Source of the DNA: Tridacna crocea
Taxonomy: Eukaryota; Mollusca; Bivalvia; Cardiida; Cardiidae
Length of the DNA stretch: 64,000 nt
Reading direction: 5' to 3'
Assembly: GCA_943736015.1 (NCBI GenBank)
Contig: OX031064.1
Span: forward strand, 36,135,361 to 36,199,360
Shown here: piece after piece, positions 12,901 to 24,900 of the stretch
Layout: each line of letters starts with the position of its first letter
Position numbering within the stretch: the stretch's first letter is position 1
Made by a program: the position numbers and the translations under genes
Notes under the pieces: model-generated
Databases searched by the model: none
Told to the model about the DNA's origin: nothing
What the model saw: only the letters and a program-made list of their open reading frames with translations

Positions 12901-15900
12901 GATGTCCTCGCTTTTTTTTCAAGGTTTAAAAGATCAATACCATAACCACTGAGCTAAAGAGATATCTCCCCAATACAGTTGTTACGTATTGCATATAGAA
13001 TCGGGACAAAGCCATGTATGAAGGAGTGATCTCCTGTAACATTTATTTTGCTTTTGTTCAATGAAGTTTTATCATGCCCCAAACAACCCTGTTATGAGAA
13101 TGCCTTTGCTTAACCCATTACCACACAATCCTTACTTTTGACGCCCCTGAAAAAGAAGCCTTTAGAAAACATTGTGGAAAAAGGAGAAAATGCTGGTAAC
13201 CAGCATTTTCTCCTTTTCCCCCAATGTTTTCTACCCTTCACAAAACAAATTTCAAATTTTCAGTTACTTTTATTTTGTCATCTGCAAACGCTTTCACTTT
13301 GGACAAGCCTAAATTTTGTCGTTTGGTAATGAGTCAAATGTGATCTAACATTCAAATACATGTAAATCAAAACAGTGAATCAGCTCTTGTTATTTTCAGA
13401 TGAGCCTCTGCTCTGTTTTCAGAGAAAATTTGGTCAGATTCGATTAACTCATTACCATACGACAAAACTTTAGGCTTGCCCAATTCGGAAGCATTTGCAG
13501 ACGACAATAAAAGTTACTGAAAATTTGAAAGTTGTTTTGTGAAGGGTAGAAAACATTGTGGGAAAAGGAGAAAATGCTGTTTACCAGCATTTTCTCCTTT
13601 TCCCACAATGTTTTCCAAAGGCTTCTTTATCAGGGTCATCAAAAGTAGGGATTGTGTGGTAATGGGTTAACCAAACAAACCCTTGTTTTTATGACCCTGA
13701 GATAGCAGCCTTTGATACGTCACTGATATGGAAAATTCAGGGCAAGCATACTTGAAAAATTAAGAAATTCAGATTTGCACACATTGTAAATTTCAGGCAC
13801 AACTGTTTAAGCTGAATGTATGGTACAGTAAACTTGGCTTTGATGGTGCAGATACAATACTTATGAAGAACTTGAGTTCAGTTCCGGTGTGTACTTATGT
13901 GTTATTTTATCCTTGCAAGCCTAATGTTTGTAATGGGTGTACTAGAGTCATTCTGTTTTGACTGTCTCCTGTCCATTTGTCTTTCTGTTGTCTGCCCATC
14001 TGTCTGTCTGTCCATCTGTATGTCTCTTAACCTTCTCTTAGAGTTGTTTCCTAAACTCCTCTTTCAATTTTACTGACATCAAATTTAACTTTTAAATACT
14101 ATTTACCAGTAAAGATAGATATTTATGGCAATAACAATGGAATAAAATCTGTGACATTTCAGAGTTGCATTCTCTAGTGACTTGCATTTATGCAACTTAA
14201 CAGCTCTCCGGCATAATATTTTGCACTGGTTTAGAAATACAGTTTATTTCATCAGCTTGTTGTTAATATGGGGAAATATTTGCCAAAAAAGGGAAAGGTA
14301 TGCAAAAATAATGAGTGCCATAAGGCAATGAGTGCCATAAGGCACAAATTATTTTCGCGGATCTTTCCCTCTTGAGGTAAATATTTCCCCATATTAACCA
14401 CAAGCTTATGAAATAAATTATATATTGTATTTCCTCTGATTATTTTGTCAATGAATGCCACTTTTAACACTTTTTGCAGTAGAACAAAAAAGTAGTTCCA
14501 GATTTTCGGTAGGAGGAAAATATTCACTGTGACAGGGAAATAATTCCCCCCAAGCTTAAATTACTACATTTTTCTACCCATAACATTTCTGGAAATAGAC
14601 ACATGAAATATAATATGAATGTCTTTGATTTGATGTATTAAAAGTGATAAAGGTAAGTGCACCAGCCGTAGAGGTATGACTAAAATGGTGTTGAAATGCC
14701 ATTAACCCATTACCACACAATCCCTACTTTTGACGCCCCTGAGAAAGAAGCCTTTAGAAAGCATTGTGGGAAAAGGAGAAAATGCTGGTAACCAGCATTT
14801 TCTCCTTTTCCCACAATGTTTTCTACCTTTCACAAAACAAATTTCAAATTTTGAGTTACTTTTATTTTGTCGTCTGCAAATGCTTTCAATTTGGACCAGT
14901 CTAAAATATTGTCGTTTGGTAATGGGTTATACATCAAAATTCTTAGACAAACGTAACTCAAGGATAGATACACACATGACTGTAATTACACATTTATCTC
15001 GACAATATAAATGGCTGGCTAGTTGTAGTATTGAGAATAGGACTAATATGTTGAGATATGAATATGGCTACTGATGAGGGTGCAAAAAAATTCAATTTTC
15101 AACAAGTTTCTATAACCATGTCCAGACAAAATTGTCGATTTTCCTTCTTGGATGCATGTAGGTTATTAAAGGGGCTGTCACACTGAGCCTGGGAGTAGAT
15201 GAAGTATATACACTTACAACACTGGAAGGTTTTTCCAAGGCCAACAGCCCTCAGATACCAGATGAGAAACCTTTTACTTTACCGTACACAGATAATTTTG
15301 AAAGTAAGTGGGAATATACACCAGTCCGTACTATATAATTATGTATCAGTATATTTTTTATGAAAAAATGACTTTTTACTTTCCTAACTATTATATGTGT
15401 ATTAGTTTGAAAGAAAAAAAAAAGTGATTAAGAACAAAATCCATTGATGAATGGTTACTTGCATTTTTTTCACCCTTAACCAAACAAATTTTGTTTTTAT
15501 GACCCTGAGATAGCAGTCTTTTAACCCATTACCACACAATCCCTACTTTTGACGCCCCTGAGAAAGAAGCCTTTTGAAAACACTGTAGGAAAAGGACAAA
15601 ATGCTGGTAACCAGCATTTTCTCCTTTTCCCACAGTGTTTTCTACCCTTCCCAGAACAAATTTCAATTTTTCAGTCACCTGTCTTTTGTCGTCTGCAAAT
15701 GCTTTCAATTTGGACCAGTCTAAAATTTTCTCATGTGGTAAAGAGTTAATTGAAAAGGTTACAGATATACCTCAGTCTGAAATTTACTTAAAAATTGCTG
15801 TTGGTCCATAAAAAGACTCTTTTGAAAAGATAGCTCTATAACTAGTTTACTGCTAAGTGAAAGTTTTGCCTTTTTGCATACAGTATATATCAAGATCAGA

Positions 15901-18900
15901 CTGCAGAAAACATGCAGTCTGATCTTTGATCTCTCATCACTGGGATCTTTACAACTGGCTTGAAATATTCATTTTACACTTAACCACACAATTCTGAGTT
16001 TTAACAACACTGGAAAATTAAGATTGTAAAAACATTATTGGAAAAGGAGGAATGCTAGAAACCAGCACTTTTCCTTTTTCAACAACTTGTGTGCCTCATC
16101 AGATACACATGTCATCATTCAAGCCACATCTAATTTGTTGTCTGCAAACACTTGTAGTCTGTACAAATCAGTAAAATTTTGTCATTGTGTAAAGAGCTAC
16201 TTGTCTGCAGCCAAAAGTTCATGCACCCCGGTAGTTTTAGAGCCCTGATCCATGAACAAACCTTTTATGACAAGGTATTGTTCTATACAAGTGGCCAGCT
16301 TGGCTCAGTATTTTGTTGGTTTGTTTTCCTATTCCCATGTTTACAAATTGTTATAGTATGTTTTGGGTACAGGGAACACAAGTAGCTTTTTTATTGTGTA
16401 CCGAACTATTTTGATGATCTGGGTCTGCATTCACCAACCATTCTCCAGAACATTCTTCGTCTTACTCTTCAAGATTGTCTGACTGTGAAAGTAACAGAAC
16501 TTCTAATTGGCTGATTGGGTTCAGCCAATCAGAAGTTCTGTTTCTTTCACTTGGACTAAATTCTGAAGAATAAGACTAAGAATATTCTTTAGAATGGTTG
16601 GTGAATATGGACCCTGGTCTTTGGACGACCTTGACAAAGAAGGCTTATGCAAACATTGTGAAGAAAGGAAAAAATATGCTGGTTCCTCTCTTTCAAAGAC
16701 AGTTTCTGTTTTTGAAGCATATTCAGTTTTTTGTCTGTATTTGCTTTCAATTTAACTTTTTACCACACAATCCTGACTTGTAACGACCCTGACATAGAAG
16801 CCTTTTGAAAACATTTTGGGAAAAAGAGAAAATGCTGGTAACCAGCATTTTCTCCTTTTCCCACAATGTTTTCTATACTTCCCAAATCAAATTCAATTTT
16901 TCAGTCCAGTCACATTTATTTTGTCGTCTGCAAATGCTTTCAATTTGTGCAAGACTTCAATTTTGTCGTTTGGTAGAGAGTTAAACAAGTCTAAAATTTT
17001 GCCCTCAAGATATATAAGGAGGTTAATATTGACAACACTTTCAATTTGGGCAAGGCTAAATTTCTTTGTCTGGTAAAGAATTCATTATTTACAACAGAGT
17101 ACAAGGAGCACGAAGAGCCATTCAATTTGGCTCAACAGACTGGTGCATATGAGGTAATACATACAAGCACAACCCATGGTAATATCATACGGCAAATGGT
17201 GCTCGAATATCCTTGTGCATGGTGTGATGCAGAGAAAGTTCAAAGTTCTCTGAATATAATCGGCAATTCTAGCTGGTATGTTTATTGCAGGGTTGTGAAT
17301 GTACAGAATACTGTTTCTGATCAATTGGATAACCTATGTTTCATGTACATTTTGTTTGTGTACAAAATACTGTTTCTGATCAATTGGATAACCTATGTTT
17401 CATGTACATTTTGTTTGTGTAGGGGAAGGGAAAAAAACATGTTGTATTAAGGAAACTATGGACCTCACCTCCTTCAGATAACCTTTTACTGCATGACAAA
17501 ATAATACATCTGTAAAAAATGAAAGCATTTGAAGATGACTTTTTCAACATGGCCCATAGGAAATGATAGTTCCTTGATTGGATAGAAAACATTGTGGGAA
17601 AAGGGAAAGTGGTTGTGTAGAAATGAAACAAGTTTTTATGATGTTTCTGAATTCAAATTGACTAAAATGTGTGTACATGAAGGAAAGGTTCAAATTACTT
17701 AGCAGCTAAAATGTAGAAGTTTCAAAACTTTGTCTGGCCAAAGACTCTTTTCTTCATCAGAGTCAAAACAGCTGTTTTATAATTGGGTCCTGATCAACTC
17801 CTTTAACCCTTTCCCAAACAGTCCCTGGTTTTTACAGATCTAGAATAGTAGCCTTTTGAAAACATTGTGAGAAAAGGAGAAAATGCTGGTAACCAGCATT
17901 ATCTCCTTTTCCCGCAATGTTTTCTACCCTATTATAGACAGAAATCATCTTTTCAGCAAGAGTTGAATTGTCGTCTGCAAATGCTTTCAATTTGGTCTAG
18001 TCCAAAAGTTTGTTGTTTGGGAAAGGTTTAATTGTCCGAGAATGAGGTTTTGGTTTTGTGGCTGGCTTTATCTAGGGATTTTCTGTGGGTTTCCTCATTT
18101 TTCATGCTTAACCAAGCTTACCTCTTAGGTAGAAAGTCTGATCTTGGTCTATAAACACCTACAAAGCATATTTACTTGCCTTTACATTTCATTTGTTGAT
18201 AATTCATTTTGACCAGATTCATCTAAAAAGCAGAACAGTACTGTTCTTTATATGCCTCTTTTTTCACATGGAATTGGATTCCTCTCACAATTTAGACTGG
18301 TTTATTTGAAAAAAAAAAGGGTGATGTTGGAGATAACTGAGTAATTTTCATAAAATAGGTTGCACAAATCAAATTTGTCCAGTCTGCCTAATCAGTGGTA
18401 TCTGAAAGTTAAAATTGTTTGTAGCATCATTCTTTTATTTCAGGAATTATGATAAAATTTCTTTGATCAGTTAACACTTTACCAAACAACAAAACTTTAC
18501 TCTGGTCCAAATTGAAAGCACATGCAGACAACAAAATAAATGTGACTGAAAAATTGAAATTTGGTTAGGAAAGGGTAGAAAACATGGTGGGAAAACACCA
18601 TGGTGGTAAGGGTAGAAAACATGGTGGGAAAAGGAGAAAATGCTGGTTACCAGCATTTTCTCCTTTTCCCACATTGTTTTCAAACGGCTTCTTCCTCAGG
18701 GTTGTAAAAAGGCATCATTGTGTGGTAAAGGCTTAATAGATTATGTTCAGTATATTCACACCAGTATTAAAATTGCCATCTCACAGTGGGAAGAGAGAAT
18801 TTTTTCCATCCTCAAAGTATGAATCTTAGTTCTGATATTAACTCTTTACCAAACAATAAAATTTTGGACTGGTCCAAATTAGAAGGATTTGCAGACAAAA

Positions 18901-21900
18901 ATTTAAAGATAACTCAAATGGCAGAACTTGTCCTGGATAGTGTTACCAGCATGTTCTACATTTCCCACAGTTTTCTCTCCAATGGTCATTAAAACGGGAG
19001 ATTGTGTGGAAACCCCCCCCCCCCCCCAAATAATTTTTAAAATCATAGTAACTAGAATATGAGTTTTGAGCGCAATGCAACAACCGCGCAAAAAATCTCG
19101 GTATTTCGAAGTTAGCCCCCCCCAGTCTTGAAATGCTGCCTACGTGGCTGTGTGGTAAAGAGATAATCTTTTTTACCCCATTTGGGATTATCACAGAACA
19201 TGATGAAATTAGCGACATTTTCTGTCATTGTTTAGAAATCTTTTATGAAAAATACTGACAAATGATGGGGGATTATGTAAAGCAGGTTCAACAGGTGGAC
19301 ACCATGTATTATATTGGTTGGTGTTTGTAGAAATTCAAGTGCCTTTGGAAGAAATAAAGACTGTGTAAAAGGGTTTCTCTCATAATTTTTGTCGGTTGAA
19401 TTTTATGTGCATGGATGTCAAATAAGATGAAAAAATTCTCTGCAAAGTAAAGCAACAAGTTTTTCAGCTAAACAAGGTTTTAAAGCTAATCTTTTGCACC
19501 ATGTATTTGACATAGTAACCTGTCTCATCCATTTGTCTGTCTGCTAAAAGAAAAAAAAGTGAAACTCTTTCCTCCATTGTACAGAAAAATTTGACTTGCT
19601 TTCTATGTATGCCATCACTGTACTGCAGCATAACTGCAGATTGGCCACTGAAGGGTAAAATTTACCATATTCTTCATATTAATTTAACCCTTTACCAAAA
19701 GACAAAATTTTAGACTGGTCCAAATTGAAAGCACTTGCAGTCGACAAAATTTGTAAATCAAAATTGAAATTTGTTTCCAGCAAGGTTGAAAATACTGTGG
19801 GAATAGGAGAAAATGAAGATCAGGCCAAACTCAATGGAGCCTGATCTTGATCTTCACTGCCTGATAGTGTCTTGATCATGCCAGCTAAAACAAATTTGAA
19901 TTAGCTGTGTTTAAACTATATTACCTTATCAAAAAATATCTGACACTAATTCTTCACATTCCAGGTAGTATTAAAATTAACATATTTATAAATAGGACAC
20001 AGTGCTTGTCTACTCGAAAAATTCACAAATCAGTGAGGAAAGAATTTCTTTAACACAAAATAAATATGTTAACCCAGTCTATGCTTTCTAATCCCATCCC
20101 ATAATGCTGCCTGTTTTCTTGACCAATCAGGAGTGATTCCCACAATGTTTTGTGTTTTTTGTTTTCTTCAGGCTATGCAATCTTCAAGGAACCCTATAAT
20201 TTCTCCCCACAAGTTGGGACCTTTGAAGTCCAGTCCACCACTGACCCTGAACATAAACAAGTCCTTAGACAGATGGTGATCGAAAACCCCATTTTTTGGT
20301 GCCTTTTTATTGACCTTGTTTTCCCTATGGGGCTCCTTGGAGATTTTAGCTGGTAGGAGTTTTTAATTCTAAGGCTCTTTGAGGAAAATTTCATTGTTTT
20401 CTCTAATGCTTCTAGTGATTTGAATGTTTTAGTTTCTATAATGAGTGTTTAGTTTTTTAAGTTATTGCAGAGTAAGGGAGGGTTGAGTGATACATGGTTA
20501 ACCCTTTACCCCATAAGGCATTTCTGTGGTATCTCTAATTGACCCTAAATAACAGCAAGGATGATGCCGTTTCTTATATGTATATGACAACTTTTGATAG
20601 CATAGAAAACACTGTGACAAAAGGTGGAATTGCTCATCATGAGCAATTTCACCTTTTGCCACAATGTTTTCCAAAGGCTCCTACAAGCAATGCATAGAAA
20701 TGAGTGTCAATGGAGTAAAGGGTTAATGTGTAGAAAAACTGTTGGAAAGGGAGGAAATGAAATTCCAAAGGCCAACCTTTTTGGGATGTTAAACTTTCTA
20801 GCAAAATATTAACTTTGTATACCAAACAACAAAAGTTAAGCCTTAAGCAAATTCAAAGCATTTGCAGACAACAAATCAATGTAACTCAAATCATGAAATT
20901 TTCCTTTTTCAGAGGGTATAAAACATTGTTGGAAAAGGATAAAATGTTGGTAAATAGCAATTTATCCTTTCCCCACAATATTTTGAGTAGCCTGCTCCCA
21001 GAAGGTCATTAACAGTCAGGATAGTGTGGTAAAGTGTAAGGCTATTTTCAAAAAAACTTTCATTGTTTTTTCTCTGACGGTCTACGAAATCTAATGCTTC
21101 TTTTTCTGTGTAAATGTGTAAAGCTATTTCAAAAAAAAAGAATTATACATATTTTTAAAGTTAGAGAATCTTAATCCACTTCAGGCGTAATGTAATCTGT
21201 TATGCTTTTTCCTATTAGAAATATATTCAATTTTTAGTTACACTGTGGCCTTTAGTTGCAAACTATGCTATTGATCATCGGCTCGGGACAACTAAAAACC
21301 TGTATGTTTTAATTTCATTGACTGCTTTGTACTATTGGTTGTGTTATTGGCTTATTATGGTGGTGGATCTCATTTTATCATACTTCATGAGTACTGTACT
21401 GTACCAATTTAGTCAGTCCTGAATACTGTATATAATACAAGAGAGTATCCTTTTCCTGTCAATTCCACTGTGTATACAAAACCCTACTGAATGCTTGACT
21501 ACCTAAAGGAGAAAAAAGATGGAAAAAAATAAAACTGGTGCTAATGTTTGGGTAACAAAAGAAAATCGAGAGTTAATTGTGACATGTGATAAACCGCTTC
21601 TGTTGACTATTTTCTTTTTCTTTTGAAATTTTTCTCACTGTTTTCATTAGGTACTATTTGAGGTGTAACTATGTGTGTCTAGTATTTCAGTTATTCTCTG
21701 TAATATTTCTAAAGTATGAATCTAGCAGGTACCATACACAGTAGATAAATTACTGCATTAGGTTGACATATAAACATATACATATATTTCTAATGGTGTA
21801 AGTGCTTTTTGCAGTTTATAAATAGATTTTTTTTTTGCAATCTCTTCACTTCACCTATTTTTAACACTACAGACTATAAAAAGGTTGATTTTAAGTAAAT

Positions 21901-24900
21901 TTTCAAATTCTACACTTGCTGTTGGAATCTTTGATCAAAGGAATGATGAAATATTGATAGTAATTTAAATGTGTATTTCTGCGATTGACAGCCCATGATT
22001 ATTTTTCTGACATTGTTCATAGATTAATCATTAAATTGATTATTGAAAATATTTGATATAAGCTGTAAGAACTTGTTTTATAGTTGATGTACAATAAATT
22101 TATCTTAACTTTTAAATCAGGAAGGAAATGATATATCTTACTTCAACATTATGGGTTGCTTTTTGTTGCATTTCCCTACAATGTTTTCAAAAAGTTGTGT
22201 CCAAGACGAGCATGAAAACCTGAGCAGTCTAAAAATAACATTTTTAGTTATCCATTAGTTTTTATAGAAATAATATGCATTTTATTTTATGGAAGATGTT
22301 GTAAAAGTAGAGCATATTGGATGCATGAGCATATAGATATTTAGAGACAGTCCTGCATGGCTCAGTGGTTATGATGTAGGTCCACTAATTGCCAGGTCCT
22401 AGGTTTGATCCTCACTCAAGGAATGTCCGTTCTTGTGAGGGATAGTCTTTAGGCAATGAGCTTTAGAGCACCAGGGGCAGTTAACATGAAACTCAGGAAA
22501 TACATTTGAGCCAGTTCTGTGAAAAAGGGGCTTAATGCATCTGCAAACAGAATGAAGGTTACCAGGGCAGCTATTGGTCAATTTTCTGCATGTCAGGGGA
22601 CCAGTCTATCTCGGGATTTATTTGGTCATTAGACGAAATATATTTTATGGATCTGTAACAATATGGTGACTTGCTGGGTACTATGCTTCAAGGAGATGCA
22701 TTAAATCTCATTTTGCCAAAGCATGGCTCATATTAAAGTAGGAAACTGTCCCGTGATGTCAGGTAGGCCTTGACAAATGTTCCTACATCAATAAAATACC
22801 ACTGCGCAAAGTAAATAGAAATAACTCCAAAATCTATGTATTTCATCTCCGAAATTTTTCAGGACAGATATATATGCTGAGATTGAGACAAGAGTTGGGA
22901 CAATAAACGCTACTTCAGGGGTATTTGTGGCTTCAAGAGTCAACAAAGGTGGATGTTCATCCTTTGCTGCTGAAGGAATTTATTTCTTTCTTTTTCCCAA
23001 AGACGGTTACATTGAAGTGACAGGGGATTTAGGTAAGATTTGGCTATTTTTAGCTCACCTTAGTTCAAAGTGGGCATTTTGACCAAACTGGGTCTATTGT
23101 CTGTTGTCTGTCATCCAGGAGCCAACAGTTACTGTCTGCATTCAAGAGGCCACATACAGTCTAAAACTTGGAAGGTTTGTCGTAGTAATAATTTAATTCT
23201 TTACCAAACAACAAAATTTTCAACTGGCCCAAAGTGAAAGCATTTGTAAATGACAAAATAAAGGTGACTGAAAATCTGAAATTTGTTTTGGGAATGTAAG
23301 AAAACATTGTGGGAAAAGGAGAAAATGCTGGTTACCAGCATTTTCTCCTTTTCCCACAATGTTTTCTGAAGGCTTCTTTCTTGGGGTCGTTAAAAGTTGA
23401 GACTGTGTGGAATGGCAAAGAGTTAAACAAGTTAGAAATAGGGTCATGTCGGGTCCAAAAGTAGGGAACCAGGTCAATTTTATAAAAGAAAAACCTTGTG
23501 TACTCTATCGAGGCCACATTTTAGTCTGATACCCACAAAGCTTGGTGAGAATATTTGTCTTGATAATATTCGTACAGCATCACCTGGGTCATAGCTTATG
23601 TCAAATCAAAAAGTAGGGCATTAGGTCAAATCTTTGAAAAACCTTGTGCACTTTGGTGGCCACATTTTCAATCTGATACTCACAAAACTTGGTCAGAATG
23701 TTTGTCTTCTTACAAGTTTGAAAATGGATCATATCAGGTCAATAATTAAATGAGCCATGTTCTGTGAAAAGGGGGCTTAATGCGTGAAAAGTACAGGGTG
23801 TTTCATAATATATGTCCCCATTCTAAACCATTATGGTTTCTCCAAAACTTAATACACAACTAAAGCGAATACGTATCTGCATAGCAGACAAAAACAAATT
23901 TTATATTGATTTATGATTTGTATTAGTATCTTTGAAAGTGTCAATCCTGCCTCGCATTAAGTTGTGTGTTAAGTTTTGATGAAACCATAATGGTTTAGAA
24001 AGGGGACAGATATTATGAAACACCCTGTATCTACCCAGGTCAGTCTGCGCAGGCTGACTTGTTTGTCAAAGTACCAATTTTCCTCATGATTAAGTCAGTT
24101 ATTGAAAAGAGTGGTTGTTATGGATCCTCTATTATGTTATGACTTGGGTTAGTTTAATGTATAACAGAGATGGACCCCATGTGGTTTAATCGGGGGTATA
24201 AGAATAAACCACTGCAGTCCCGTGATCGTCACATCTGCTATTTCATATAGCAGAACAAACATGACAGCATGCATGTCGTAAAAGGCAACAAAAGGGGCAT
24301 CATTTTGTGTTTTGTCCATTCCTCATTTATTATGTTTGTCTTATGTTGTTGCACACATATGTTATTTTCACCTCGCATTATTGTTTACTAAGTAAGTGAG
24401 CCCAATATGACCTAAGTTGTCGACGGGCCTTAAAACGCTTTTCATTCATTATAACAGAGATGCATTGTGAGCCCCTTTTTGCCAGAGCATGGGTCATACT
24501 TAGTAAAACTCTGAAGAGAAAAAGATAATTGTCATTTTTTTCTTTCCTTTATCAGCAAGAACACAACAATTGACAAAATTATCAGTAACTGTCACTCCAG
24601 ATGGATGGAATAAACTGGGACTCCTGTTGAAGGTGAGGGCTGCACTTCTCTGTCAAATAATTCAGTATAGATGAATGGACTGGTTATCATGTGACTGTGA
24701 AATACTATAATACTCTACCACGTTTTTTCCAGACTATGTACTATGTATATTTTTGTCTGATAAACAGGCTTTTTGAGGAAATTGATGAAGGAATTTTTGG
24801 TAAATTCGGAACAATTTTTCTACATTTCATAATATTTTCAATACAGTCCTTCTGCCTTGATTCAGAACGTGCTTTCACATCATAAATATTTATCTTATTC

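Noticed and set aside
13384-13441. Possible GALC exon after TTTTCAG at 13400
   Set aside because: The flanking exons 11827-11916 and 13797-13886 join in phase and match GALC without it.
21231-21310. Possible third copy of the duplicated GALC exon or next exon after TTTTTAG
   Set aside because: The translation has no similarity to GALC, and exon 22863 supplies the expected sequence and phase.
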